A stretch of 63,646 nt of DNA from Shewanella hanedai (GCF_007197645.1 NZ_VKGK01000030.1:1-63646), one strand, 5' to 3'; counted from the first letter of the stretch, positions 52,575 to 62,548 are shown. Numbers and translations are program-made. The notes: generated by a model from the letters alone, not told the origin.

Positions 52575-52651
52575 TGGTTTAGGGCCGTCTTGGCATTTGG
52601 AGGATTACAACGTGCAGTAAACTAATTGAGCAAATTTTGGGAGATCATCTT

Positions 52652-53626
52652 ATGGGTCGTAAATCAAACACCGCAATCGCGGAACCTTTAGTAGACTTGG
52701 CTAAGAATGAGTCAGATATTGATATTGAAAATAAAGGAGCAAAAGCAGACAGTGCTGAACTTGAAAGTCAGGTTCAGGGTGACTTACAAAAAAATCTAGA
52801 TGCAACTCAACTGTATCTCAGTGAAATTGGTTTTTCCCCCCTACTTAGTGCGGAAGAAGAAGTGTTTTTTTCACGTAAGGCTCTAAAAGGCTGTGATAAA
52901 TCACGTAACCGCATGATCGAAAGTAATTTAAGACTTGTCGTTAAAATTGCCCGTCGTTATAACAATCGAGGTCTTGCACTGCTTGATTTGATTGAAGAGG
53001 GAAACTTAGGTCTTATTAGGGCTGTTGAAAAATTTGACCCTGAAAGAGGTTTCAGATTTTCTACCTATGCAACTTGGTGGATCCGTCAGACCATAGAACG
53101 CGCCATCATGAATCAAACAAGAACGATTCGCCTTCCTATACATGTAGTTAAAGAGCTGAACGTTTATTTACGTACAGCAAGAGAGTTAGCTCATAAACTA
53201 GATCATGAGCCGACGGCCGAAGAGATAGCGGCGAAGTTAGACCTTCCCTGTTCAGATGTAAGCCGTATGCTAAAGCTCAATGAGAGGATCACCTCTGTCG
53301 ATACGCCGCTAGGTGGCGATAACGATAAAGCATTACTGGATGTATTGGCTGATGATGACAATGTTGGTCCTGATTATAAAGTTCAGGATGAGGATATGTC
53401 TAAGTCGGTGGTGAAGTGGTTAGATGAACTCAACACCAAGCAAAGAGAGGTGTTAGCGCGCCGCTTCGGATTGTTGGGATACGAACCTTCAACACTTGAA
53501 AATGTAGGAAAAGAGATTGGATTGACCAGAGAGCGAGTACGCCAGATACAAGTGGAAGCTTTGAAAAGACTCAAAGATCTTCTTAGTGCTCAAGGCTTAT
53601 CTGTAGAGGCTATTTTTAAAATCTAA
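52652..53626 (+). CDS. rpoS: RNA polymerase sigma factor RpoS
   Basis: General stress and stationary-phase sigma factor. 324 residues from the ATG at 52652 with GGGAGATCATCTT upstream; a TTG at 52637 is an unlikely alternative. Region 1.2 DATQLYLSEIGFSPLLSAEEE, region 2 with SNLRLVVKIARRYNNRGLALLDLIEEGNLGLIRAVEKFDPERGFRFSTYATWWIRQTIERAIMNQ, and region 4 with LTRERVRQIQVEALKRL. Follows nlpD as usual, and ends before a shared terminator with mutS. Confidence 0.98.
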   Translation: MGRKSNTAIAEPLVDLAKNESDIDIENKGAKADSAELESQVQGDLQKNLDATQLYLSEIGFSPLLSAEEEVFFSRKALKGCDKSRNRMIESNLRLVVKIARRYNNRGLALLDLIEEGNLGLIRAVEKFDPERGFRFSTYATWWIRQTIERAIMNQTRTIRLPIHVVKELNVYLRTARELAHKLDHEPTAEEIAAKLDLPCSDVSRMLKLNERITSVDTPLGGDNDKALLDVLADDDNVGPDYKVQDEDMSKSVVKWLDELNTKQREVLARRFGLLGYEPSTLENVGKEIGLTRERVRQIQVEALKRLKDLLSAQGLSVEAIFKI

Positions 53627-53785
53627 TAGCTTGTAGTCTACCTCACGCATTTGAGAGTTTCTTTCCTTAGAGGTAGGTCATAATGATTAGAGGAGTGTTA
53701 AGGCATAGCCTTAATATATGTAGAGTTCATCTTGGTGGTTTAACGTATTAGATGACTTAGATTCTTACTCCTGATTAATCACCAA

Positions 53786-53813
53786 TAAAAAGCGCACTTA
53801 ACGTGCGCTTTTT
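53786..53813. terminator. Bidirectional terminator between rpoS and mutS
   Basis: AAAAAGCGCAC, loop TTAAC, GTGCGCTTTTT; symmetric with A and T tracts between convergent genes. Confidence 0.92.
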
Positions 53814-53830
53814 AATGCCTGTTATAAAAT

Positions 53831-56410
53831 TTAGAGACTTAACCTCTTAAGTTCATATAGCATATCGAGTGCTTGTTTGGGGCTGAGCTCATCGGGTCTG
53901 ATTGAATCCATTGCCTCCTGAAGGGGAGAGCTAGGTGCTTCTGGGAATACCATGCTTTGTTGCATCCCACCTGATTGTGCAATTTCACCATGTTGAGCAT
54001 CACGACTTTCTAAGTGGTGCAACTTATGTTTTGCCGCCAGAATGACCGAATTAGGAACGCCTGCAAGCGCAGCTACTTGTAGCCCGTAACTCTTACTTGC
54101 AGCGCCATCTTGGACTGCATGCATAAAGATGATGCTATCGCCGTGCTCAATCGCATCAAGGTGTACATTGGCTACATTTGAGATGAGATCGGGTAGTTGA
54201 GTTAGCTCAAAATAGTGGGTTGCGAATAGTGTCATCGCTTCAATTTTTTGGGCTAGGTACTCAGCGGCAGACCAAGCGAGTGACAGTCCATCATAGGTCG
54301 ATGTACCTCGGCCAATCTCATCCATTAACACTAAGCTGTTCGGTGTTGCATTGTGCAGAATATTCGCAGTTTCAGTCATTTCGACCATAAACGTAGAGCG
54401 ACCAGATGCAAGATCGTCAGCAGCGCCTATACGTGTAAATATGCGATCAACTGGGCCAATAACGGCACTTTGTGCCGGTACGTAACAACCGATATGTGCC
54501 ATCAAAGTGATTAAGGCTACTTGCCTCATATAGGTCGATTTACCCCCCATATTTGGTCCTGTGACAATGAGCATCTTACGTGTAGGATTTAGGGTTACTG
54601 GATTGGCAATAAAAGGGGTTTGGCTCACCTGTTCGATAACAGGATGGCGACCAGATTCAATCTGTATACCTGAGCTTTCGCTTAGTACAGGCCGTTGATA
54701 ATTAAGGGTCTCAGCTCGCTCTGCAAAGTTAGCGATAACATCCAGCTCAGCAGCGCCTTGGGCAAACAGTTGCAGCTCATGAAGCTGTGGCAGAATAAGA
54801 TCAAAGAGTTGTTCCCATAACTGCTTCTCAAGTGCCAGTGCTCTACCTTGGCTGGAGAGCACTTTCTCTTCATGCTCCTTAAGCTCTGCGACAATGTAAC
54901 GCTCAGTATTTTTCAGCGTTTGTCTGCGTTGATAACTTAGAGGCACGAGATCAGATTCTCTGCGGCTAACTTCGATATAGTAACCGTGTACACGGTTGTA
55001 ACCGACTTTTAGGGTTGAGATACCCGTGGCTTCTTTTTCTCTTGCTTCAAGTTCGGCTAAGTAATCTGTCGCACCTTGACTCAAGTCGCGCCACTGATCT
55101 AATTCCGCATTGTAGCCAGGCTTCAATACGCCACCATCACGGATCAGCATCGGTGGATTATCGACAATAGCACTATCTAGTAGTGCCAGCTCCTGAGGAA
55201 ACTCACTGATAAGGTGGGCAAGTTGTCTGATGTGTCCTGATTGACATGTTGCCAAGACTTGCTGGATCTCTGGCAGAATAGCAAGTGCATGCTTAAGACG
55301 AGAGAAATCTCGAGGGCGTGCATTTCTTAAGGCCAGTCTTGCTGTGATCCGTTCCACATCTCCTAGGGATTTTAATAGAGGCTGAAGCTCGTCATAGAGT
55401 CCATTTTCTAATATCTCTTGCAGCGCATTTTGACGAGCTTCAATACGAGCATGATCTCGTAGCGGCTCGTGTATCCACCTTTGCAGCATACGGCTGCCCA
55501 TAGGAGTGGTGGTATTATCTAATACCGTGGCCAAGGTATTGGTATGACCGCCTTGAAGGTTAATCGTCAGTTCAAGGTTACGCCTGGTCGCTGCATCAAG
55601 GATAATACTATCACCTTGATTAAATCTGACGATTGAATTGATATGTGGCAATGCAGTTCGTTGAGTGTCTTTAACATATTGCATAAGACAGCCAGCCGCT
55701 TGAAGTGAGAGTCGAGCGCCATCAACACCAAAGCCATGGAGATCTTTGGTGCCGAACTGATCGAGTAACAGTTTTTTACTCGTGTCAAAATCAAATTCCC
55801 ATTCAGGACGACGACGTGTGCCTTGGAAACCGGCAATGAGTCCCATCTCACTGAAGTCTTCACTGTACAGAAGTTCTGCTGGACTGGTACGTTGAAGTTC
55901 AGCTTCTAGTGCCTCTGATGTGGCCAATTCTGCAATGACAAAGCGGCCAGAGCTGATATCTAATGTTGCGTAACCAAAGCCTGTTTTTCCATGATAGACA
56001 GCGGCAAGTAAATTATCACGTCTCTCCTGCAAAAGGGCTTCATCGGTAAGCGTCCCGGGGGTGACAAGACGGACAACCTTACGTTCCACAGGCCCTTTTG
56101 ATGTCGCAGGGTCACCGATCTGTTCACAGATGGCGACAGAGACTCTTAGCTGAACTAACTTAGCTAAGTAGCCTTCTACTGCATGATAGGGCAGACCAGC
56201 CATAGGAATTGGATCGCCACCACTTTTCCCTCTTGCAGTAAGCGATATACCTAATAGTTTAGACGCTTTTTTCGCATCATCGTAAAAAAGTTCATAGAAA
56301 TCCCCCATACGATAGAAGAGAAGTACGTCAGGGTTCTCGGCTTTTAACGTCAAATATTGACGCATCATAGGCGTGTGTTTTTCTAAATCTTGGCTGTCGA
56401 TTACTTTCAT
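53831..56410 (-). CDS. mutS: DNA mismatch repair protein MutS
   Basis: Recognises mismatches and starts methyl-directed repair with MutL. 859 residues. Mismatch-binding domain with the Phe-x-Glu motif in YRMGDFYELFYDDA, connector and lever domains, clamp about 420-560, and the ATPase with Walker A IVTGPNMGGKSTYMRQV, Walker B LVLMDEIGRGTSTYDGLS, and LFATHYFEL. The last part (after about 800) carries the helix-turn-helix and tetramer tail. Convergent with rpoS; the usual rpoS-mutS closeness of gammaproteobacteria. Confidence 0.98.
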   Translation of the reverse strand: MKVIDSQDLEKHTPMMRQYLTLKAENPDVLLFYRMGDFYELFYDDAKKASKLLGISLTARGKSGGDPIPMAGLPYHAVEGYLAKLVQLRVSVAICEQIGDPATSKGPVERKVVRLVTPGTLTDEALLQERRDNLLAAVYHGKTGFGYATLDISSGRFVIAELATSEALEAELQRTSPAELLYSEDFSEMGLIAGFQGTRRRPEWEFDFDTSKKLLLDQFGTKDLHGFGVDGARLSLQAAGCLMQYVKDTQRTALPHINSIVRFNQGDSIILDAATRRNLELTINLQGGHTNTLATVLDNTTTPMGSRMLQRWIHEPLRDHARIEARQNALQEILENGLYDELQPLLKSLGDVERITARLALRNARPRDFSRLKHALAILPEIQQVLATCQSGHIRQLAHLISEFPQELALLDSAIVDNPPMLIRDGGVLKPGYNAELDQWRDLSQGATDYLAELEAREKEATGISTLKVGYNRVHGYYIEVSRRESDLVPLSYQRRQTLKNTERYIVAELKEHEEKVLSSQGRALALEKQLWEQLFDLILPQLHELQLFAQGAAELDVIANFAERAETLNYQRPVLSESSGIQIESGRHPVIEQVSQTPFIANPVTLNPTRKMLIVTGPNMGGKSTYMRQVALITLMAHIGCYVPAQSAVIGPVDRIFTRIGAADDLASGRSTFMVEMTETANILHNATPNSLVLMDEIGRGTSTYDGLSLAWSAAEYLAQKIEAMTLFATHYFELTQLPDLISNVANVHLDAIEHGDSIIFMHAVQDGAASKSYGLQVAALAGVPNSVILAAKHKLHHLESRDAQHGEIAQSGGMQQSMVFPEAPSSPLQEAMDSIRPDELSPKQALDMLYELKRLSL

Positions 56411-56615
56411 CTACTGGTCGTCTCTTTGCTGACGTATTGAACAGGCCGCATCAATTTAAACTGGCCTTAATTGGTTGGCGCTAATATTAACAATATTTTT
56501 CCCATTATTGAGCCTTAAATTGTGATTTAAAATGCGAATGAATAATATCTGTGTATATAAGTACTTATTATCCAGTGATCTGGAGTGAATAAAAATAATC
56601 ATCAACAGCACTTGA

Positions 56616-56635
56616 TACTGTATGACTATACAGTA
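56616..56635. promoter_or_regulatory. LexA (SOS) box of recA
   Basis: TACTGTATGACTATACAGTA: TACTG-N10-CAGTA, a near-ideal LexA site, 105 bases before the recA start. It lies in the divergent region between recA and mutS. Confidence 0.93.
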
Positions 56636-56740
56636 TACTAGTTTGCATATTGTGACTCCTTTTAAAGCACTTCTAAGCAAGAGGTGGAGTCATTACAAGA
56701 TTTTAAGCAGCGCGATCGCTGTGACTCTGAGGATATAGGA

Positions 56741-57802
56741 ATGAAGATAGACGCGAACAAAGAGAAAGCCCTTAACGCTGTTTTAAGCCAGATTGAAAAG
56801 CAGTTCGGTAAAGGTTCTATCATGAAGCTGGGCGAGAACCGCTCAATGGATGTTGAAACTATCTCTACTGGTTCACTTTCTTTAGATATCGCACTCGGTG
56901 CCGGCGGCCTTCCTTTGGGACGTATCGTTGAAATATACGGCCCAGAGTCATCAGGTAAAACAACCCTGACCCTTGAAGTGATTGCGGCTGCACAACGTGA
57001 TGGTAAAGTTTGTGCCTTTATTGATGCAGAGCATGCGCTAGACCCAATCTACGCAAAGAAGCTGGGCGTTGATATTGATAATCTACTTTGTTCACAGCCT
57101 GATACCGGTGAGCAAGCATTAGAGATTTGTGATGCACTAACACGCTCTGGTGCTGTTGATGTTATCGTTGTCGATTCGGTCGCAGCGTTAACACCAAAGG
57201 CTGAAATTGAAGGTGAGATTGGTGATTCGCACATGGGCTTAGCCGCTCGTATGATGAGTCAAGCGATGCGTAAGCTTGCTGGTAACCTTAAGCAAACCAA
57301 TACTATGCTTATCTTCATTAACCAAATTCGTATGAAAATTGGCGTCATGTTTGGTAACCCTGAAACCACTACTGGTGGTAACGCACTTAAGTTCTATGCG
57401 TCTGTTCGTCTTGATATTCGTCGTACAGGTGCTATCAAAGAACGTGATGAAGTGATTGGTAACGAAACACGCGTTAAAGTGGTTAAGAACAAGATTGCTG
57501 CGCCATTCAAGCAAGCTGAGTTCCAAATTCTATACGGCCAAGGTATCAACCGTACTGGTGAGCTTGTTGACTTAGGTGTTGCACATAAGCTTGTTGAAAA
57601 AGCGGGTGCTTGGTACAGCTACAAAGGTGACAAGATTGGTCAAGGCCGTGCAAATGCGGGTAAGTACCTATTAGAAAATCCAGCGATTGCTGAAGAGATT
57701 GATACCACTCTTAGAGCGATGTTATTAGCCTCTGCTGAACCTGTTGCTGATTCTGCGACTGGCGACGAAAATGTCGATCTTGAAACTGGCGAAGTATTTT
57801 AA
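56741..57802 (+). CDS. recA: Recombinase RecA
   Basis: Strand-exchange ATPase and LexA coprotease. 353 residues from ATG 56741 (MKIDANKEKALNAVL) with GAGGATATAGGA upstream; an upstream GTG frame at 56684 is rejected. Walker A GPESSGKTTLTLEV (about 66-79), Walker B VIVVDSVAALTP, L1/L2 loops MRKLAGNLKQTNTMLIFINQIRMKIGVMFGNPETTTGGNALKFYASVRLDIRR. C-terminal acidic tail DENVDLETGEVF. A LexA box lies upstream. No recX follows, although recX often sits after recA in related genomes. Confidence 0.98.
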   Translation: MKIDANKEKALNAVLSQIEKQFGKGSIMKLGENRSMDVETISTGSLSLDIALGAGGLPLGRIVEIYGPESSGKTTLTLEVIAAAQRDGKVCAFIDAEHALDPIYAKKLGVDIDNLLCSQPDTGEQALEICDALTRSGAVDVIVVDSVAALTPKAEIEGEIGDSHMGLAARMMSQAMRKLAGNLKQTNTMLIFINQIRMKIGVMFGNPETTTGGNALKFYASVRLDIRRTGAIKERDEVIGNETRVKVVKNKIAAPFKQAEFQILYGQGINRTGELVDLGVAHKLVEKAGAWYSYKGDKIGQGRANAGKYLLENPAIAEEIDTTLRAMLLASAEPVADSATGDENVDLETGEVF

Positions 57803-58152
57803 GCTTTAAGATACCTCCCAGGGTGCTTTATGTAAGGCATTCGGCATATTATTTCGCGGTTGCGTATCTTGCGCGCCGCGATTATTTCCAATATCGATTT
57901 CTAAAGCTAACCTCCGTTTTAGCAAACTAATGAACTTGTTTTTGAGCAGTCCGCTCAAACTTCATTGATAATCCCTCTTAAATGTATAGATGTCAGCTGT
58001 CTATGCTTATATTACTAAATATCCACTTTTAGCCGTTTTTCCCTGCCTAAATCACTGGTTGTTATCCTGTAGACTGATTATAATGTCCGGCTAAATAGTA
58101 TGATCTGTGATCATAGTAATCACAGTTAGCTTAATTAATTCAGGATGATTTC
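57803..58152. other. Gap between recA and alaS without a gene
   Basis: 350 bases; no ORF of useful length on either strand and no recognisable recX. Includes a possible alaS -10 box (TATAAT at 58079-58084, in GATTATAATG). No recognisable terminator for recA; a weak imperfect palindrome at 57871-57890 (CTTGCGCGCCGCG). Confidence 0.5.
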
Positions 58153-60777
58153 ATGTATCAAACGACTGCAGCGCTAAGAAGTGCTTTCTTAGAGTATTTC
58201 CGTACCAACGGTCATCAGGTTGTGGACAGTAGTTCACTGGTACCTGTAAATGATCCAACCTTGCTGTTTACTAATGCGGGTATGAATCAGTTTAAAGATG
58301 TGTTCCTTGGGGAAGATAAGCGAAGTTATACTCGTGCGACATCTTCTCAGCGCTGCGTACGCGCTGGCGGTAAACATAACGATTTAGACAATGTTGGCTA
58401 CACTGCTCGTCACCATACCTTTTTTGAAATGTTGGGTAACTTCAGCTTCGGTGATTACTTTAAGCGTGAAGCGATTGGCTTTGCATGGAACTTTTTAACT
58501 AAAGAGTTGAAACTGCCTAAAGAGCGTCTATGTGTCACCATCTATGAGACTGATGATGAAGCTTACGATATCTGGACTAAAGAGATCGGTGTCCCAGCTG
58601 AGAACCTAATCCGCATTGGTGATAATAAAGGCGCTGAATATGCGTCTGATAACTTTTGGCAGATGGGCGATACAGGACCCTGTGGTCCTTGTTCTGAAAT
58701 CTTCTACGATCATGGCGATCATATCTGGGGCGGCCGTCCTGGTACACCAGAAGAAGACGGTGACAGATTTATCGAGATCTGGAACATTGTATTTATGCAA
58801 TACAACCGTCAGTCAAACGGCGACATGTTACCTCTGCCTAAGCCTTCTGTTGATACGGGGATGGGGATTGAGCGTATTGCTGCCATTATGCAAGGCGTCC
58901 ATTCCAACTATGAAATTGATATTTTCCAAGCGTTGATCAAAAAAACGGCTGAGATACTTGCTGTTACTGATTTAGAAAATAAATCTTTGCGTGTTATTTC
59001 TGATCATATTCGTTCTTGTGCCTTCTTAATTGCTGACGGTGTGATGCCATCAAACGAAGGCCGCGGTTACGTGCTTCGTCGTATTATCCGCCGTGCCGTT
59101 CGTCATGGTAACAAGTTAGGTGCGACAGATTCTTTCTTCTACAAGCTAGTACCAACACTTATTGAAGTGATGGGAGATGCTGCGAAAGGGTTAATTGCAA
59201 CACAAGCTATCGTTGAAAAATCATTGAAAGCTGAAGAGGAGCAGTTTGCTCGTACTTTGGAACGTGGTTTAGGTATTTTAGATGGTGCGCTTAACGAACT
59301 TAAAGGCGATGTATTAGACGGTGAAACAGCCTTTAAACTTTATGATACGTATGGTTTTCCGGTCGATTTGACCGCTGACGTATGTCGTGAACGTGAGATC
59401 ACCGTTGATGAAGCGGGTTTTGAAGTCGCGATGGCTGAGCAACGACGTCGTGCTCAAGCTGCTGGTCAATTCGACACCGATTACAATGAGTCCCTTAAAA
59501 TTGATGAGCAGACGCACTTCTCTGGTTATACCGAGTTGACTGCGTCAGGTAAGGTTATTGCTATCTATAAAGCTGGTGAGCCAACAGACAGCTTAACTGC
59601 GGGCGAAGACGCAGTGATTGTGCTTGATAGCACACCATTTTATGGTGAGTCAGGCGGGCAGAGTGGTGACAAGGGTGCGTTAACGGCTAATGGCATTGAG
59701 TTTAATGTTAAAGATACACAAAAGTATGGTCAAGCTGTTGGGCATCAAGGTCGATTGAGCGCAGGAACTATTTCAGTTGGTGACACTTTGGTGGCGACAG
59801 TTGACGAAAACATTCGTCAGAGAACCGAGTTAAACCATTCTGTTACTCACTTACTGCATGCTGCATTACGTCAACTGCTTGGTACGCATGTCTCTCAAAA
59901 AGGCTCTTTGGTTGATGCAGAAAGATTACGGTTCGACTTCTCACATTTTGAAGGAATGAAGCCTGAAGAGTTGAAAGCGGTTGAAGATCTAGTTAATACG
60001 CAGATCCGTTGTAATCACAAGCTTAGTGCTGAAGTGATGGACATGGATCAAGCGAAAGAGAAGGGCGCGATGGCGCTTTTTGGTGAGAAATATACAGATG
60101 AAGTGCGTGTTGTCACCATGGGGGATTTCTCTATCGAATTGTGTGGTGGCACTCACGTTGGTCGCACTGGTGATATTGGTCTGTTTAAGATCACATCAGA
60201 AGGTGGTATTGCCGCTGGTATACGTCGTATTGAAGCTGTAACTGGGGCGGCTGCGATGGCTTATGTTGCCGCGCAAGAAGCTGAGCTCAATAAAGTCGCT
60301 GCTTTACTTAAAGCCGATAGTGCTTCTGTACTTAGCAAGCTTAAAGCTCAGTTAGACCGTACTAAGTTGCTTGAAAAAGAGTTATCACAACTTAAAGACA
60401 AACTTGCAGCTGCGACAAGCGCCGATTTAGCCGGTGAAGCTAAACAGATAAATGGTGCGAATGTACTGATTAAGAAACTTGAAGGCGTTGATGCTGGTGC
60501 ACTACGTGGTTTGCAGGATGAACTTAAGCAAAAGTTAGGTTCAGGGATTGTCGTACTTGCTATTGCAGGTGAGGCCAAAGTAAACCTTATTGTCGGCGTG
60601 ACCAAAGATCTTACGTCTAAAGTGAAAGCGGGTGAGCTCGTGGCATCAATTGCAGCCCAAGTGGGCGGTAAAGGCGGCGGACGTCCAGACATGGCTCAAG
60701 CGGGTGGAACGCAGCCTGAGCACTTAGACGCAGCATTAGCGCAAGTGCTTCCTTGGTTAGAGGAACGTTTGGTTTAA
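58153..60777 (+). CDS. alaS: Alanyl-tRNA synthetase
   Basis: Class II synthetase charging tRNA-Ala and editing Ser/Gly mischarging. 874 residues. Catalytic domain with LLFTNAGMNQFKDVFLG and ARHHTFFEMLGNFSFGDYFK; editing domain with the zinc-binding NHSVTHLLHAALRQLLG and CGGTHVGRTGDIG; C-Ala domain ending GGGRPDMAQAGGTQPEHLDAAL. Start ATG preceded by CAGGATGATTTC. Followed by a terminator. Upstream of csrA as in E. coli, but lysC, which I recall sitting between them in many Shewanella and Vibrio, is absent. Confidence 0.98.
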   Translation: MYQTTAALRSAFLEYFRTNGHQVVDSSSLVPVNDPTLLFTNAGMNQFKDVFLGEDKRSYTRATSSQRCVRAGGKHNDLDNVGYTARHHTFFEMLGNFSFGDYFKREAIGFAWNFLTKELKLPKERLCVTIYETDDEAYDIWTKEIGVPAENLIRIGDNKGAEYASDNFWQMGDTGPCGPCSEIFYDHGDHIWGGRPGTPEEDGDRFIEIWNIVFMQYNRQSNGDMLPLPKPSVDTGMGIERIAAIMQGVHSNYEIDIFQALIKKTAEILAVTDLENKSLRVISDHIRSCAFLIADGVMPSNEGRGYVLRRIIRRAVRHGNKLGATDSFFYKLVPTLIEVMGDAAKGLIATQAIVEKSLKAEEEQFARTLERGLGILDGALNELKGDVLDGETAFKLYDTYGFPVDLTADVCREREITVDEAGFEVAMAEQRRRAQAAGQFDTDYNESLKIDEQTHFSGYTELTASGKVIAIYKAGEPTDSLTAGEDAVIVLDSTPFYGESGGQSGDKGALTANGIEFNVKDTQKYGQAVGHQGRLSAGTISVGDTLVATVDENIRQRTELNHSVTHLLHAALRQLLGTHVSQKGSLVDAERLRFDFSHFEGMKPEELKAVEDLVNTQIRCNHKLSAEVMDMDQAKEKGAMALFGEKYTDEVRVVTMGDFSIELCGGTHVGRTGDIGLFKITSEGGIAAGIRRIEAVTGAAAMAYVAAQEAELNKVAALLKADSASVLSKLKAQLDRTKLLEKELSQLKDKLAAATSADLAGEAKQINGANVLIKKLEGVDAGALRGLQDELKQKLGSGIVVLAIAGEAKVNLIVGVTKDLTSKVKAGELVASIAAQVGGKGGGRPDMAQAGGTQPEHLDAALAQVLPWLEERLV

Positions 60778-60801
60778 GGCTTAACAGAGTGATATTAAAA
60801 A

Positions 60802-60829
60802 CGTCTTAGTTAACTAAGGCGCTTTTTTT
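60802..60829 (+). terminator. Rho-independent terminator after alaS
   Basis: CGTCTTAG, TTAA loop, CTAAGGCG with seven T residues. Confidence 0.85.
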
Positions 60830-61250
60830 GTGTCGGACATCTCAATTGTAACGAATAAATCCACAATGGTTTAACATGCTTAATTGTATTACTTATATGG
60901 TTATTTTTGTTTGGTTTTGGCGGTTTTTTAGGGTTTTTTAGGGTTTTATTGTTGCAAGTGGGTGATTATCGCTTTTATCTGTCGCTGAAGTGGTTCTGTT
61001 GTTGGGCTTTGTTACTTTTAATGCTAGGTTAATGACTGTTGTAGATTGTAGTATTATCTACTGCTTCAGGCTCATTTTGAGCATAAGGCTAGTGTCATAG
61101 GCTTATATCGCAGTTTATAGTTAAATAAGCGCTATTTAAATGGTGGTTTTGAGTTTGAGTACTATTAATTTGTACTAAGCTAACCTTATAATAAGCATAT
61201 AACGGATTAGTGCCGTATAAAGCAGAATTTAGAACTAAAGGAGTAAGCGA
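60830..61250 (+). promoter_or_regulatory. Leader/promoter region of csrA without a gene
   Basis: About 420 AT-rich bases with no ORF. It contains a short direct repeat GGTTTTTTAGGGTTTTTTAG near 60924-60945. AAAGGAG lies at 61238-61244, an ideal ribosome site for csrA, with GGA accessible for possible CsrA self-regulation. No lysC remnant seen. Promoter elements are not clear enough to place. Confidence 0.5.
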
Positions 61251-61448
61251 ATGCTGATATTGACTCGTCGTGTTGGTGAAACACTGATGATTGGTGATGA
61301 AGTGACTGTCACTGTTTTAGGCGTAAAGGGTAATCAAGTACGTATAGGTGTTAATGCACCTAAAGAAGTGTCAGTGCATCGTGAAGAGATCTACCAGCGT
61401 ATTCAGTCTGAGAAGGCTGGCAACTCTTCTGAAGGCGGCAACTTTTAA
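61251..61448 (+). CDS. csrA: Carbon storage regulator CsrA
   Basis: Dimeric RNA-binding regulator that binds GGA motifs in hairpin loops of mRNAs and Csr sRNAs. 65 residues, standard length: [51 protein letters not shown] is the family core ([26 protein letters not shown]). R6/L4 and R44-type RNA contacts are intact. Controlled by BarA through UvrY-Csr RNAs, and barA is in this window. Followed by a terminator and the tRNA array. Confidence 0.98.
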
Positions 61449-61481
61449 TTTTGCCTAGTCTTTAAAAATTAATTAATAGAG

Positions 61482-61508
61482 AAGCCAGTTTATTAACTGG
61501 CTTTTTTG
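61482..61508 (+). terminator. Rho-independent terminator after csrA
   Basis: AAGCCAGTT, loop TATT, AACTGGCTTTTTT; clean stem and T run. Confidence 0.9.
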
Positions 61509-61643
61509 TTTTCTGAGTAAAAATAACTAAGTCGATTTCACAGCCTTTTAGCGTAAAATATTGCCCTTATATACTGAAGACGTGCATTATTTGTTTAATC
61601 TGTTTAAAAACACTCCAAACAGAAATCCTTTATACGAAATGGT

Positions 61644-61671
61644 TTGACTTATTTTCTTCAAACAGTAATAT
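61644..61671 (+). promoter_or_regulatory. Promoter of the tRNA array
   Basis: TTGACT (61644-61649), 16-base spacer, TAATAT (61666-61671), then GTGCGCC, a GC-rich discriminator typical of stringently controlled stable RNA promoters, 15 bases before the first tRNA-Ser. Confidence 0.75.
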
Positions 61672-61685
61672 GTGCGCCAAGAAAC

Positions 61686-61779
<94 letters not shown>

Positions 61780-61798
61780 TCTTACTTGCAAATACGAT

Positions 61799-61875
61799 GC
61801 GGATGTAGCTCAGCTGGATAGAGTACCTGGCTACGAACCAGGCGGTCGGAGGTTCGACTCCTCCCATCCGCACCA
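61799..61875 (+). tRNA. tRNA-Arg (ACG), acceptor type A
   Basis: 77 nt with CCA. Acceptor GCGGATG/CATCCGC, anticodon ACG (A34 read as inosine). The body is identical in all nine tRNA-Arg copies. Confidence 0.95.
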
Positions 61876-61909
61876 TTTTGTAAGATGACGGGATATATTG
61901 AAAGGCGTT

Positions 61910-61986
61910 GCGGATGTAGCTCAGCTGGATAGAGTACCTGGCTACGAACCAGGCGGTCGGAGGTTCGACTCCTCCCATCCGCACCA
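61910..61986 (+). tRNA. tRNA-Arg (ACG), acceptor type A
   Basis: Same sequence as the gene at 61799, with CCA encoded. The spacer before it is unrelated to the next spacers. Confidence 0.95.
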
Positions 61987-62021
61987 TTCAATAGTAAAAG
62001 TTAGTGTAAGGTTTTATTTGT

Positions 62022-62098
62022 GCGGATGTAGCTCAGCTGGATAGAGTACCTGGCTACGAACCAGGCGGTCGGAGGTTCGACTCCTCCCATCCGCACCA
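62022..62098 (+). tRNA. tRNA-Arg (ACG), acceptor type A
   Basis: Same sequence as the gene at 61799. The spacer before it resembles the one before 62886 (both end TTTATTTGT). Confidence 0.95.
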
Positions 62099-62166
62099 TA
62101 TTTATGTTTTGAGTTGAGTGTTAACTTGAAACCATCTTGCCTTCATCGGGAAGATAAAACGAAATT

Positions 62167-62243
62167 GCGCGTGTAGCTCAGCTGGATAGAGTACCTGGCT
62201 ACGAACCAGGCGGTCGGAGGTTCGACTCCTTCCACGCGCACCA
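62167..62243 (+). tRNA. tRNA-Arg (ACG), acceptor type B
   Basis: Same body, but acceptor GCGCGTG/CACGCGC: pairs 4-69 and 5-68 differ from type A on both strands (compensated), and pair 50-64 is G-U rather than G-C. CCA encoded. Confidence 0.95.
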
Positions 62244-62272
62244 TTATTCTTATTATGAATAATAGAAGTTTA

Positions 62273-62364
62273 GGAGAGGTGGCCGAGTGGCCGAAGGCGC
62301 TCCCCTGCTAAGGGAGTATGGGCTTTAAATCCCATCGAGGGTTCGAATCCCTCCCTCTCCGCCA
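62273..62364 (+). tRNA. tRNA-Ser (GCT)
   Basis: Identical to the gene at 61686. Ends the first half of the array, followed directly by a terminator. Confidence 0.95.
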
Positions 62365-62372
62365 TCAATCAA

Positions 62373-62401
62373 GCCCGTTGATATTGTCAACGGGTTTTTT
62401 T
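62373..62401 (+). terminator. Terminator inside the tRNA array
   Basis: CCCGTTGA/TCAACGGG stem with a T run, 9 bases after tRNA-Ser. The second half therefore needs its own promoter, not clearly seen in 62402-62471. Confidence 0.92.
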
Positions 62402-62471
62402 GTCGCCTTAGGTCGCAAGACCAAACAGATTCTTTTGAGTCAGTTAAGGTGAGGTGTTGTTAGTTATCGAT

Positions 62472-62548
62472 GCGGATGTAGCTCAGCTGGATAGAGTACC
62501 TGGCTACGAACCAGGCGGTCGGAGGTTCGACTCCTCCCATCCGCACCA
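62472..62548 (+). tRNA. tRNA-Arg (ACG), acceptor type A
   Basis: Acceptor GCGGATG/CATCCGC. First gene of the second half, 70 bases after the internal terminator. Confidence 0.95.

Noticed and set aside
56684..56740. Longer recA start from a GTG
   Set aside because: The ATG at 56741 has a good ribosome site and gives the normal 353-residue RecA.
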